DNA of 64,000 nucleotides from Brasenia schreberi (GCA_036023115.1 JAYKKT010000048.1:6392001-6456000), one strand, 5' to 3'. Counted from the first letter of the stretch, positions 47,969-62,900 are shown. Numbers and translations: made by a program. Notes: generated by a model not told the origin, from the sequence alone.

Positions 47969-50900
47969 ATGGCTAAAGCTGGAATTCTTAAAATTACGCC
48001 TTTGGCTACTTCGCATAAAAATTCTGCATCCGATGCCCAATTCAGTTCCAAGGAAAGGGAGCTGCCATCCGGATTTGAGGTAAATTATTTTATATTGTTT
48101 TAACGTTTCCCTTTGCCCTTCCTTTCCTTTATGCGGATCTCTCTCAGTTCCCTATGACGAAAGACCATGAGGATTTATGTGTTCTTTGGACACTATGAAT
48201 ATAGTTTTTTTCAATTTATTTACTATTTTCTCTATGTTTTGTGGATTTGACTTTTTAATAGATCGGGTGTTGTATTTAAAGTATTCTTTTCAACCCATTT
48301 TGTTAATTGTGACTATGGCCTAAGATGGAGCACGATGCCGATTAAGGATCCTCTTATTGTGGATATCACCCAATGGCCCGATTTTGTTATTGTTAATTGC
48401 TTTTGCTTTTGGTTTTTGTTTCAAGGTTGATGGCAACTTTTGAAGTTCTATTGAAAAGTTCTGAGATGTTTGTAACTTTGTTGAAATCTTTTTTTTTTAC
48501 AATTTTATTTACAGTAATGAACTTTAGTGACTGGATGAGTTTCTTCTTACATGTTGTTGGCTGTAAATGGGCAAGTATAATTTGTTCTAAGTTCAGATCT
48601 GCATTTTCCCCCCTGAATGTATAAGGGAAAGAAACTAAGAAAAAACATGATAGCAGGCAGAAGAGGAATCTATAACTTCTAAAAAGGCGCTTGATGGTAT
48701 TATGTTATGGATTGCTGAGATTCATTGGTTATCTGTTTTGTATCCTCTTTTGAGATATTACTTTAAGTCTTCAAGCATTTTGCATGGCAGCACTATCAAG
48801 CAAAATACCCATCCAATTCAGCAAAACGAGCCCTCAAAGAGGACAAAGTACATTGACATGAGGGTTGATGATGCTTATCCAGTCAAGAAATTGAGTGACA
48901 TGCTTAAGTTGCAAACTAGGAGGCCATACTCAAAGGTTAGAATGTTATAGTTCTCTGCATACACTGCCACCATGTAATTTTGCACATAGGCTTTGTGACC
49001 TCTGCCCTTCACAATTCCAACTTGTTGATTTTGACAGGATGGCTTAGATCAAAGCACTTTACATAACCGTTTTCCATCATCTACTTGGAATGTAAAACTC
49101 AGGAATCAAGCTGAGACTTCTTGGTAAGGTTTTCATTTGCATATATTGTATGAGTTCAAGTATGAGGTTGCACTCATTATCTTATATAATTCTTCTCCCC
49201 TGTGGGAAATGCAGTGCTATTGATGACCATAATATGGCTTCTCTCTGTCCTGAGAGTGACAGCACAGCCTGCAACTCTGAGTTGAAGCTTAATAGCTGTA
49301 CGCAAAACAAATTCTGCCATGTTGCTGAGCTATCTTTTGGTGGTGTTTGCTTCTCTGATTCTAGTCATATTGACATGGTATGTACTAAAGTTTCACCATT
49401 TACTTGATGTGCATGCTCAACCTTCAGTTCTTTTTCTTTTTGCTATCCTAGGATGTAGCGCTGAAAGGATTTGCTACCGCTAAGCCTCCCAACCCTCCTC
49501 TTCCAGATACTGATTCTGTTGGAAGGTTCACACATCAATCTGGTTTTGGCTCTGATAGTTTTTGTCATGAAGTTTGTATTTTTGGTGATAAAGCTCCCGT
49601 GGACTTTACTCTGAAATCCAGCATGCGACTGGTTTCATCATCCTCAGTCAGTTGGTGAGTTTCCTTGTTGAAGCAATTAGACTTTTGGTGCTACTTGCTT
49701 GGGTGTTTCCATGCGCATGAATGTTTTGTTCCTAACCTATGTGTTTACACTACATGATAGGTTCTCTAGCTTATGTGGGTTCTATCTTTTCAAAATGTCA
49801 ATTTCTATAGGTGTAACTTGTCCACCAAGATATATAACGTGAATTACATCAGGAAACCTTCATAGAGAGACATCCTTCATCATTTGGAATGTAATATGAC
49901 ATGGAAATATGATGTCTAATCAACAGCCCCCTAATTCTGCCTGGATCAAGAGTCAAAGCATATCTGATTATTTGATTGCAAATGTACAAACTATAATAAT
50001 TCTGCTTGGGTCAAGAGTCAAAGCGTAGCTGGTTATTTGATTGCATATGTACAAAGTATAAGATGCTTTTCTCTATTGGGGAGGCTACCAAGTGATTAAC
50101 GGTTTCTTCTTTTTCAGTCATCAAGTTATGTGTTTTCCCATGTGTTATATTTGATTACTTTATTTGTAGAAAAAAAGATAGAGCATGTTGTAAAGATTGC
50201 AAGGTAATTCCAGGAGAAAGCTTAACCACCCAACATCGACTTTTAGTTATGGATTTACAAATAAAAAAATGGATAAAGAAGAAAAGAGTGCATCGAGCTA
50301 TTCGGACTAAATGGTGGAACCTCAAAAGCAAGAAAGAAGATATATTTAAACAGAAAGTCCTTCAAGGAGATGTTTGGAATTATGTTGGTACACCCTGTGA
50401 TATGTGGAACAATATGGCTATACATATTAGGAAAGTGGTGAAAGATGTGTTAGGTGAATCTAAGGGAGGTGTACCGGCACAAAAAGAAATTTGTGGTGGA
50501 GTGAAGTAGTGCAAAATAAAATCAAGTCAAAGAGGGCATGTTACAAATTACATTATGCAAAGAAAACTAGTGAAACTTTAGAAGCTTATAAGAAAGCAAA
50601 GAAGGAAGCGAAAAAGGCCGTGAGTGAAGCAAAAGCTAAAATTTGGGAGGATTTATATAAAAAAACTCAACTCAAAAGAGGGTGAAAGAGATATTTTTAG
50701 GATAGCTAGGGCTAGAGATAAGAAAACTAAAGATCTTAATTATGTTACATGCATAAAGGACGATGATGAAAAAATTGTAGTGGCAAATGATGATATCAAA
50801 AATAGATGGAAAAACTATTTTTATAAGCTTTTTAATGAAAATAAAGATGTTAGTATTAGCTTAAGAGAGTTAGCCAAATCAGAAAAGTATATAAACCACA

Positions 50901-53900
50901 ATTCTACCGACGTATTCAAAAGAATGAAGTCAAATAGGCTCTTAAACATATGAAGGGTGGTAAATCGGTAGGACCGGACAATATTCCTATAGAAGTTTGG
51001 AAAATACTAGGAGAAATAGGAATCACTTGGCTCACAAGACTATTTAATGAAATATGGAGAAACCAAAAGATGCCCGAGGAATGGAGAGCGAGTACACTTA
51101 TACCTATATATAAGAACAAGGGAGACATTCAGAATTGTGTGAATTATCGAGGTATCAAGTTAATGAGCCATACTATGAAATTATGGGAAAGAATTATCGA
51201 ACGTAGGTTAAGACAAGTATCAAGTACAACAGAGAACTAACTTGGATTCATGCCAGGCAGATCTACTGTTGAAGCGATTCACCTTTTGAGACGTCTTATG
51301 GAACATTTTAGAGCAAAAAAGAAAGACCTTCACATGATATTTATTGATCTAGAAAAAGCTTATGATAGAGTACTGAGGGAGATTCTTTGGAGAACATTGG
51401 AAAAAAGAGGTATCCCATTGACATATATTAACCTTATAAGAGACATGTATGATGGTGCAAAAACATGTGTGAGGACTCATGAAAGAACGACAAACTTCTT
51501 TGAAGTTAATATTGGGTTACATCAAGGATCAACTTTAAGTCCATACTTATTTATAATGGTGATGGATGAGTTAACAAAACATATTCAAGATGAAGTACCT
51601 TGGTGTATGTTATTTGCATATGACATTGTATTAGTGGAGGAGTCTAAGGAAAAAGTTAATAGAAAATTGGAACTATGGAGAGAAACATTAGAAAGCAAAG
51701 GCCTCCGACTTAGTAGAACAAAGACAAAATATATGGAATGTGAGTATGATCATTTGGCTACTTCAGAGGACATACAAATTAAAATTGGCACACATTGCAT
51801 TCCCCAAAAGGAAAGTTTTAAATACCTAGGATCAATTTTTCAAAGTGATTGAAGAAGTGATGGAGATGTTACATATAGAATTAATGCTGGTTGGTTAAAA
51901 TGGAGAGGAGCATCATGTATTCTTTGTGATAAGAAGATACCATTAAAATTAAAAGGTAAATATTATAGAGCAGCAATTAGGCCTGCTATGTTTTATGGTT
52001 CTGAGTGTTGGGCAGTTAATCATCAACATGTACAAAAGATGTCTGTGACAGAAATGAAGATGTTGAGATGGATGAGTGGTCATACAAGAAAAGACCGTAT
52101 ACATAATGAGGTTATTAGAAACAAATTAGGAGTGGCACCAATAGAGGATAAAGTGAGAGAACATCGTTTAAGATGGTTTGGACATATAGAAAGAAGATCA
52201 AAAGAAGAACCTGTAAGAAGGTTAGAAAAACTAAATTTGGAAAGTATTAAAAGAGGTAGAGGACGACCACAAAAGTGTTGGAAAAAAACAATAAAGAATG
52301 ATCTAGTTTATTGTGAGTTAACTGCTAACATGGCACATGATAGGGCTATTTGGAAATAAAGAATCCATGTATCCGACCCCGTCTAGTATGGGAAAAGGCT
52401 TAGTTGTTGTTGTTGTTGTAAGTTATGTGTTGTATTTGGTGTAGGTTTGACGCATTGATAGCATGATTTGCTTTTATTTGGATGCAGAAGGTAGTAAAGA
52501 ATGCCTGCTTCTTACTCTTCTGAATTTGACCACGTGGACTTGAACTAACCAAATTTGAGCCACCAAGTTCGTATGAATTCAAAATATTTGCTCATGTGGT
52601 TTCATTTAGTTGCTCTATCTCCTTGATGTTTAATTTAACCAATGTGATTAGCCAGCATGGATTTATAATTCATGTTGTCCGCATTTCTAATGCCCTTTGA
52701 TAATGGATGGAGGTTTGCCATATTATATAAGGAGTTCTCTAAACTACCCATCTCAAGGAACAGGAAATTTGTTAAGCTTGAACTCTGTCTACCATTCAAA
52801 ATGATGATGAAATAAATAGCAGTCTTCCTAAGAGAAAAAGAGATAAGTATTACCACAGAAGTACTCTTTAGCTCCTGCACATATGTGCAATACTGATCAT
52901 TGTAACACAAACGGGAAAAAGAAAAAGAAAACATTTTCTTATCAAGGTGTGCTGGAATTGCTTTGTCTTCTTATTGATGCAACACAAAATATAATGCAAA
53001 GGTAAAACAAACTAGACTGCATTTTTAGATGTTTGATTCCCTCAACCTCTTCTTTCTTATGTGACAGGTATCATAGATTAAACTCTTGTGGCCCTTCTGG
53101 ATGTACAGCTCCATTTCTACCTTCATTTGAATGCAAGAAGATTAAAATATCTTCTGAAGCCTCTCAATCTACAGATGTTTCTGAAAAGTCCACTTCCTTG
53201 TATTCTGAAGCGCTGTGCTCATGGATGTATCCACAATCTTCTTTGCCATCATCCATTATATCTGCAATGACAATATCAGCTGCTCGCAGAGGTTCAGCTG
53301 GTAAGAGTTCATCTACGTTTGACTGAGGATTTTGTTTCCATGAGGTGCATGTAACTGTATGGTTTTGTTACTTTTTCAGAAAGAGATTTTTTAACCAAAA
53401 GACAACTTGATTGGGAAGATTCATTTCGAAGCCTTTACTACATGCTCAGAAGGAATGACTGCAACCTCTTTTATGGTACTTTTCTTTGGCTTCTCTTGGC
53501 ATGGATTGAGTGCCAACGCGATCCCAAATTTAATTTATGTTTTTGAGATGGTGTCTTGATCTTGGAGTTCCCCTTGTGGCTTCTTCATGTATAAGAACTG
53601 TTGTAACAGATGTTCACCATAAACTGAAAACAAAGTGGTAGACTTAGCAAAAGCTGCACCACTTACGAGAATTGCAAATTTATTTTATTGCATTTACTTT
53701 TGACTATTATAATGTCCAGGTGTCTTCTGTAGTTTCTAACATGGTCATCCACTTTCTTTTTTTCCTGATGCACATCAAATATCTAGTTCAAGTTTGTTGT
53801 TGGGCCTTTTATTTCTTCTGATGCTCACTATCTAAAATTTCTCAGTGTAAGGATTTACTTGTGTATTATTCTTTTCTTTTTGTTGGAGAAGTATGTTTGG

Positions 53901-56900
53901 TTTCATTTTATATGAGAAGCGCTCTTCGTGCTTATGAGTTAGGAGCCACAATGTTTCTTCCTGGATGTGATGCCTAGTTATTAAAACTTGCACTTTGTTT
54001 GTGGATTTTGCAGTTTATACTTCACAGTTTATTGCCATGTTCATTGCTGGAGATGAATTGGGGCTGTCAAGGCACACATGTAATGCTTACCTTTCCCGAT
54101 CCACCCGGGGATTACGTGCCTTGCTAAAGGAGCATGTACGAGTCCACACCACCCTGTTATTACATTTCTGTTTATAGTTAACTTTAGGATTATTCTTCGT
54201 TTGCGTTTCTGCTGCTGCACACACAATTCTGTAAGAATGTAATCCATCTATAAGATTTTATTTGAGCTTTTGATTTTTTCATGTTTTAGTTGTTCATTGC
54301 TCGTCTTCTCCACTTAGAGTGACAATATACTTGTGCTGCTTTTCTAATGGGAGCTGCTTTTATCGTTGTATAGAGAGCATGTGCGCGTGCATTTTCCTAA
54401 CACATTACAGCCTATGTGTCATACCTCAGAAACATCTGACTCAACTATAGGAACTGTACTTGGTCTGATTTTTCTTTTCTTCTTCCCTGTTGCAATATAT
54501 ACATTTTTGTTCATTGAATTGCATTAAGTTCTATGTGATTCGCTTAAATTTAGTGAACATGGGACATCTGAGGCGCATAATTTTTCAAGATTGGTAACTC
54601 TTTTCTTTATGGAGGGCTTTGAAGTAGACAAGCAAACTTTCAACTTAGATGTCATTGATTTGTGAAGGAACTTCAAGGTCTACATTTTATATTGGAAACT
54701 TTTGCCACTTTAAGCTGTGAATTTTGGGACAAGTGATTCCTGGATCCAATTTGTGAGGACCATCATGGTCTCATTGATATAAGGCAGTTTTAGTATTAGG
54801 TTACAGTCAGCGAACTCAGCTATACAATCTTTAGGAATCTCTGGCTAAATTCCTTGGTTCAGGAGCATAATTTATGCTGTTCGGTGATGACAAATTTGTC
54901 TGTTGTTTTGATTTCTTGATGTTTTGCTTTTATTGTGGAAATTTGATTCTTCTCGAATTGCTTCTTGATAATAAAGACTTTCTTGCAGAACATCAGGATC
55001 ATACACATTCATCTGATGATTTCTTCCACCTGTGGTTTCTATTGGAATTTGCCACCTTTTTTGGCCCACTTACAGTTTTCCTTATTGTCTTTGTAATGTT
55101 TCTCGCTCGTACTTTTTAGAATCTAAACTAACAGTTTGGGTTTACTTTACAGCCACACCACCAAATCTTTTGACTTGCTTTTTCTTTAACGATATCTATC
55201 AAATCGCTATTTAATTATGGCTAACTGGTCGATAAGTTACTGCTTAATGCACTCTTCCATTCCCTCATACAGTACCATATATCGTATAAGTGTTGTACTT
55301 GTGCCAATATTATTAATAGCATCAGAGGCTATGTTATCAATAGTCCGCTATAGTGTGCTATAGCGAATTAGCGGTTTTGTAGTCACTATAACAATTCAAA
55401 ATTAATGGCTGTCCAACATGAACGTTATTAGTGCCGTTAAGAGCGCTATAGTGGACCGCTATATTATTGATAGCATACGGGTCAAGCCGATCCAATAGAT
55501 ATGGGTCAACCCAACCACTTCCCAAATGAATACCATATTAGGTTGAGTCTCACCCCCCTCCCCCCTCCCTCTCTCCGGTGCCTTCCATCGCCACCGCCCC
55601 ATCATTACCACCTCCACTGTCGATGGACAAGCCCACCACTGGTAAAACCCTCTCTTGGAGTCTCTCTTGTGGCTTCCATCACCGCCACCACCACCGGAAC
55701 TCCTGCGGCCTCCATTGTTGTCACACCACCACCACCATCTCTCTCTCATTGTTCATCTACAACTCTGAATAATCCATGGCAAGTACGTTGACTATTTTGT
55801 CAACTCCTGTGAGTTACCCTTCAAAAGATGACAAATACATTGATTGAGATAGTGACTGAGAAAGAGTTGGTCTGAGGTTGAGCTCCCCTGCTGGCCACTA
55901 GATTCTCTCTTGCTTATCTTAAAACCTTTTAGTCATATTGTTTTTCAGTTACACTCACCCTTTTCTCTCTTTCTTGTTCTTTAAAATTGTAATCACTTAT
56001 TGTAAAACCTTTTATACAGTTAGTTATATGTAAGTATAGTCCATTCTGTTGCTCAAATTATATTGGACCATAGCCACCATACTTGAGGAGATAAATATAA
56101 TATATTAGTTCTTTTTAATTCTTCTACTTACTACTTAGAATAACTTGGTTACATGATTTTGTTTTTAATTTAAGCTTAACAATTCAATATGCATGTCCCA
56201 CATGAAATTTATTGTTTGTCTTAGAATTTGTTTATTTAGTTCGATTCATATTTATGAATGTGGTGGTTATGTGTTTCTTGTTATTTTTTAAAAATTAGAG
56301 AATCCATTATATATATATATACACCAACAACTAAGCCTTTTCCCATACTAGACGGGGTCGGCTACATGGATTCTTTGTTTCCACATAGCCCTATCATGTG
56401 CCATGTTAGCAGTTAACTCACAATAAACTAGATCATTCTTTATTGTTTTTTTCCAACACTTTTGTGGTCGTCCTTTACCTCTTTTAATACTTTCCAAATT
56501 TAGTTTTTCATACCTTCTTATAGGTTCTTCTTTTGATCTTCTTTCTATATGTCCAAACCATCTTAAATGATATTCTCTCATTTTATCCTCTATTGGTGCC
56601 ACTCCCAATTTGTTTCTAATAACCTCATTATGTATACGGTCTTTTCTTGTATGACCACTCATCCATCTTAACATCTTCATTTCTGTCACAGACATCTTTT
56701 GTACATGTTGATGATTAACTGCCCAACACTGAGAACCATAAACATGGCAGGTCTAATTGTTGCTCTATAATATTTACCTTTTAACTTTAATGGTATCTTT
56801 TTATCACAAAGAATACCTAATGCTCCTCTCCATTTTAAACAACCAGCATTAATTTTATGCGTAACATCTCCATTAATTCTTCCATCACTCTAAAAAATTG

Positions 56901-59900
56901 ACCCTAGGTATTTAAAACTTTCTTTTTGGGGGATGCAACGTGTGCCAATTTTAATTTCTATGTCCTCTAAAGTAACCAAATGATGAAACTTACATTCCAT
57001 ATATTTTGTCTTTGTTCTACTCAGTGTTGTCCGTATCGCACCGTATCGTACGATACGGTGCGATACGTATCGTATCGTGGGCCACCACGATACGATACGG
57101 GCCCCCGTATCGCAGGTGCGGGCGTATCGCACCGTATCGTGCGATACGGCCCGTATCGCACGATACGGTGCGTATCGCCCGTATCGTACGATACGGGCGA
57201 TACGCCCTGGGACCCTTATAAAGGGTCCCGGGCCGAGGGAAACCCGCGATTTTTCGCGGGTTTCCTCTCTCCTTTTGGGTTCTTCAAGCTCCCTAAGAGT
57301 CGGTTTTCGCCTCCTTGGTGTTCAAAGCTCTAAAATCGTGCCCTACGGTGTCCGTCCAAGCCTCCAAACTCGGATTTAGGTATATTTTTAATGTTTTTTT
57401 CCTTTTTTTCCTTTATATTTATTGTTTTTTGTGTTATTTCGGGTTTTTTTTTTTGAATGACAAAATATGAAGTTATTAAGTGTGTGTATACGATTTTTAT
57501 TGCATTCATGAAGTGGGAGACACTCGATTTGAGTGTTATTTGAAGATTGGGGGATTTACGAAGTGCTTTTATTTTCAGGTTTTTGTTTGAATTAAAGTAC
57601 TCCATTGAGATGGCAGGAAGGGGTGGTAGAGACTCTCATTCAAAGTCTGATGATCCGGCATGGCAGTGGGGTATACCAGTTGAGGGTTCAAGGTTAAAAA
57701 TCAGATGTTTATTTTGTGAAAAGGTGGTTAGTGGTGGAATTTCAAGGTTGAAACACCACCTAGCAGGAACCAGGAAAGAAGTTGCTCCATGCACAGGCAG
57801 AGTTAGAAGTGTGCCAGAAGGTATTAAATGGCAATGCTTGCAGATGATTGAGAGCATACAGGAAAGGAGACAACAAAAGGATGATTTCCAGATGTGTGAA
57901 GAAGCTGATGATGCTACTGCCACTGGAGTTGGATTCACTGATAGTTTGCCTTCAGATGCTAGAACAGATATTGGTAGTAGCAGTTCGCGAGCACCTAGCA
58001 GAGGAAAGAGGGTTGCATCTGAAGACTTTGGAGGTGGCAGAAGAGGAAGTTCAGGAAGGAGTAGAGGAAGAGCTTCTTCTTCTAGCATACATTCGTTCTT
58101 TCCTCCTTCCACTACACCTGGTGCTCAGCCAGGATCGTGCTGCTATGGCTTCAGAACAACTGCACGATCAAGCAGACCTTGCAGTGGGCAGATGGTTTTA
58201 TGATACATGCATTCCATTTAATGCAGCAAACAGTTTTCATTTTCAAGCAATGGCAGATGCAATTGCTAACATTGGTCCAGGATACAGGATGCCCTCTTAT
58301 CAGAAGTTGAGAGGGAAGATATTAGATCAGACCGTGATTGAAGTGCAGCAATACTGTTCGACTTTGAGACAATCGTGGAAGGAAACAGGATGCACTATCA
58401 TGGCAGATGGATGGACCGATAGGCGAAGAAGGACATTGCTAAACTTTCTTGTATATTGTCCTAAAGGACTCATGTTTTTGAGATCTCTAGATATGTCAGA
58501 GGAGAGGCACACTGCAGAGATCCTACGAGAGGAATTTGATAAGGTTATACAAGAGGTTGGGCTAGAAAATGTAGTCCAATTGATTACAGATAATGCAGCT
58601 AACTACAAAGCAGCCGGAAAGGAGTTAGCTGATATTTATGGGACTTTCTACTGGACACCATGTGCAACCCATTGTTTAGATCTCATCCTCGAGGACATCG
58701 GTGAGATGGATGAAATAAAGGCAGCAACTGAGTGTTGCCAAGATATTACAAAATTTATTTACAACCATGCATTTATTTTATGTATGATGAGGAGATACAC
58801 AGAAGGTGCAGAGCTTCTTCGCACAGCTGCAACTCGGTTCGCAACAAACTTCTTATCTGTACAGAGTATTGTGAGACAGAAGCAAGCTTTAAAGAGAATG
58901 TTCTCCTCAGATGAGTGGCAACAATTTGCAGAGTTGCCACAAAACAGAAGGAACAGAAAGTTAAATGAGATTGCAGAAACGGTTTTTAGAAGTTCATTTT
59001 GGAATGCATGTATCAGATTATTGAAAATTACTTGTCCTTTAGTGAAAGTTTTGAGATTGGCTGACAGCGAGGAGAAACCATCTATGGGCTACCTTTATGA
59101 ATCCATGGACAGGGCAAAAGAAGCAATCAGAAATAACTTTAATGGAAAAAAAAGAGATTATGTGCCCGTGTGGAAAATAATTGATAGTAGATGGAATAAA
59201 CAATTGCATCAGCCTATTCATGCAGCAGCCTACTATCTAAACCCATCATTGAGGTACTCAGCAACCTTCAAAAGGGACGGTGAGGTTAATCGAGGAATCA
59301 TTGAATGCATCGACAGATTAGTCCCTGATGAGAGCATAGTAGATGCGATACATCGAGAGATGGAGATATATGATAATGCTCTTCACTTGATGGGTTTGCC
59401 TGTTGCAATTCGCAACCGCTCTACGATGCGTCCAGGTACATTGTTTATTTTGATATTTAAGTTCCATCTTACATTACTGTGGATTATTATGTCTCTAATG
59501 TTTATATTTTCTTTACAGATGTTTGGTGGAACAGGTTTGGAAGTGATTGTCCAAACCTTAGAGATTTTGCAGTTAGAGTCTTAAGCCAAACCTGTAGTGC
59601 AACAGGTTGTGAAAGAAATTGGAGTGTTTTTGAACACATCCATACAAAAAAGCGCAACAGGTTGGAACACAAAAGGCTTAATGATTTGGTTTATATTCGT
59701 TGTAACATGCGCCTTCGTGAAAGGTAATGTTGTATTACTTTCAAATTTTCAATTCGATATTATTTAACTTCAGTTTTGAATTGTTAATATTACTTACTAA
59801 TTGTTTATCTTTGTTTGTGTCGTAGGCAATTAAAAAAAGTAAATAGAGAAGAAAGTCAGTTCGATCCAATAAGTTTGGATAATTTTGATATATTAGAAGA

Positions 59901-62900
59901 TTGGGTTATGGAAGACACTGAAGAAAATGCCCTCCTAACAGAAGAAGACGTTGCCTGGATTAATTTGGAAGGAGCGCAACAACATTATGGAGATGAAGAA
60001 TTTGATTTTGAAGAAGAAGGTGTGGGCGTGGCTGATGATGATGAGGATCTGCAACAAGGAGAAGATGAAGATTATTTAGTTGATGATCCTGATTACAATT
60101 TGTAAAATGTAACATTATATGTAACTGTAGACTGTAGTGTACTGTAAAGTGTAAACTATGTCTGTATTTTATTTTTTGGATTCAAAATATATAAATTTGG
60201 ATGCAATTGTTCAATGTTGAATGCTCAATCTGTACTAAACTTACATTATATGAATTTAAAGCAATTATCAGATTTTTCCTGATTTTTTCTTGATTTTTTT
60301 TCGATTTTTTATTAATTTTTAATTATTTTTACATTATTTTAATATTAAAGTACGATACGATACGATACGATACGATACGATACGATACGCCCGTATCGTG
60401 GAGCCCAGCGATACACGATACGATACGCGTCAGACAACACTTCTACTAAGTCGGAGGCCTTTGCTTTTTAATGTTTCTCTCCATAGTTCCAATTTTCTAT
60501 TAACTTTTTCCTTAGACTCCTCCACTAACACAATGTCATCTACAAGTAACATACACCAAGGTACTTCATCTTGAATATGTTTTGTTAACTCATCAATCAC
60601 CATTATAAATAAATATGGACTTAAAGTTGATCCTTGATGTAACCCAATATTAACTTCAAAGAAGCTTGTCATTCCTTCATGAGTCCTCACACATGTTTTT
60701 GCACCATCGTACATGTCTCTTATAAGGTTAATGTACGTCAATGGGATACCTCTTTTTTTCAAGGTTCTCTAAAGAACCTCCCTCGGTACCCTCTCGTAAG
60801 CTTTTTCTAGATCAATAAATATCATGTGAAGGTCTTTCTTTTTTGCTCTTAAATGTTCCATAAGACGTCTCAAAAGGTGAATCGCTTCAACAGTAGATCT
60901 GCCTGGCATGAATCCAAGTTGGTTCTCTGTTGTACTTGATACTTGTCTTAACCTACGTTCGATAATTCTTTCCCATAATTTCATAGTATGGCTCATTAAC
61001 TTGATACCTCGATAATTCACACAATTCTGAATGTCTCCCTTGTTCTTATATATAGGTATAAGTGTACTCGCTCTCCATTCCTCGGGCATCTTTTGGTTTC
61101 TCCATATTTCATTAAATAGTCTTGTGAGCTAAGTGATTCCTATTTCTCCTAGTATTTTCCAAACTTCTATAGGAATATTGTCTGGTCCTACCGATTTACC
61201 ACCCTTCATATATTTAAGAGCCTCTTTGACTTCATTCTTTTGAATACGTCGGTAGAATGGTGGTTTATATACTTTTCTGATTTGGCTAACTCTCCTAAGC
61301 TAATACTAACATCTTTATTTTCATTAAAAAGCTTATAAAAATAGTTTTTCCATCTATTTTTGATATCATCATTTGCGACTACAATTTTTTCATCATCGTC
61401 CTTGATGCATGTAACATAATTAAGATCTTTAGTTTTCTTATCTCTAGCCCTAGCTATCCTAAAAATATCTCTTTCACCCTCTTTTGAGTTGAGTTTTTTT
61501 ATATAAATCCTCCCAAATTTTAGCTTTTGCTTAACTCACGGCCTTTTTCGCTTCCTTCTTCGCTTCCTTATAAGCTTCTAAAGTTTCACTAGTTTTCTTT
61601 GCATAATGTAATTTGTAACATACCCTCTTTGACTTGATTTTATTTTGCACTACTTCACTCCACCACAAACTTCTTTTTGTGCCGGTACACCTCCCTTAGA
61701 TTCACCTAACACATCTTTTACCACTTTCCTAATATGTATTGCCATATTGTTCCACATATCACAGGGTGTACCAACATAATTCCAAACATCTCCTTGAAGG
61801 ACTTTCTGATTAAATATATCTTCTTTCTTGCTTTTGAGGTTCCACCATTTAGTCCGAATAGCTCGATGCACTCTTTTCTTCTTTATCCAATTTTTTATTT
61901 GTAAATCCATAACTAAAAGTCGATGTTGGGTGGTTAAGCTTTCTTCTGGAATTATCTTGCAATCTTTACAACACGCTCTATCTTTTTTTCTACAAATAAA
62001 ATAATCAATTTGTGTTTGTGATAAACCACTCTTACAAGTAATTAAATGTTCATCTCATTTTTTGAAGATTGTATCGACTATAAAGAGATCAAATGCCATA
62101 GCAAAATTTAAAATCTCCCTACCTTCCTCATTTATATCCCCAAAACCAAAGTTTCCATGAATACCTTGATATTCTAATGCCTCTTTACCGACATGTCCAT
62201 TTAAGTCTCCTAAACAAATCATCTCCCTTTGTGGAATCTTTTTAATCACCTTATCTAACTCTTTCCAAAAAGGTGTCTTTGTACTATCTTCTAGTCCTAT
62301 TTGGGGTGCGTAAGCACAAACTATATTTAAAACCTATACTCCTAACACTAATTTAAACCTCATGGTTCGGTCACCATATCGTTGTATGTCTACTGCACTA
62401 TCCTTTAAATCTTTATTTATGATAATACCAACTCCGTTTTGAGCCTTTTCTTTACCTAAGTACCATAATTTAAAACCTTTATCCTCTATCTACTTTGCTT
62501 TTTCTCCAACCCATTTTGTCTCTTGTAAACATAGAATACGAATTTTTCTCTGAATCATAGTATCTACCACCTCCATTAACTTACCGGATAATGTTCTGAT
62601 ATTCCAAGAACCAATATGAATCTTATTATCGAGGACTAGCTTCTTTACCCCCCGCATCCGTTCATATTCAAAATGCGGAGACCCTCTTTGAAAATTATTC
62701 ACTACATTCGGACGGACTAACTTCTTTACCCACACCCGTCTATGATGTGGGAACCTTCTCTTCAATTGATTTACTACATTCGGGCGAAACTGTAGTGACC
62801 CTTGCTTACTTATCACTGCATTCGGGATCTGCAGTGCGTCGCTAGGCGGGGACGCCTCAAAGCAATGCTCATAATTTTTGTAATCCATGTTATAAAAATT

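Larger units (their letters stand above)
57023..60440 (+). mobile_element. Autonomous-type hAT transposon nested in RTE
   Basis: A 3.4-kb DNA transposon. The ends read AGTGTTGTCCG at 57023 and GACAACAC at 60440 (inverted GTGTTGTC). The flanking duplicate is TTCTACTC (57015-57022) and TTCTACTA (60441-60448), and the uninterrupted RTE copy at 21.67 kb reads TTCTACTAAGTCGG there. Both subterminal regions are packed with CGTATCG and CGATACG words. The one gene inside encodes the transposase. Sharp boundaries and a single frameshift suggest recent arrival. Confidence 0.93.

Noticed and set aside
47886..48083. 65-codon frame beginning MFVFYMSDISRKGRR as DONSON exon 1
   Set aside because: It is in a different frame from the exon beginning MAKAGIL at 47969, which ends in phase 0 at a GT donor and fits exon 2 better.
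48657..48767. The [10 protein letters not shown] to LLRYYFK stretch as certain coding sequence of DONSON exon 2
   Set aside because: It is open and in phase but hydrophobic and unlike the family; an acceptor at 48767 giving a shorter exon is equally possible, so it was left uncertain.
55501..55791. Proline, histidine or glycine-rich frames on both strands
   Set aside because: They are produced by a CCACC and CT-rich low-complexity tract in several frames at once.
57029..57200. Regularly recurring short motif resembling a repeat-spacer array
   Set aside because: The spacing is irregular and the motif occurs on both strands; it is a transposon subterminal region in a plant genome, not a CRISPR.
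57006..57379. Three overlapping frames with repeated R-Y-G and R-I-V words
   Set aside because: They translate the CGTATCG array at the hAT left end in different frames.
58100..58210. A short intron or programmed frameshift explaining the hAT frame change
   Set aside because: No suitable GT-AG pair removes the right length and no slippery site with a structure is evident; a simple indel is more likely.
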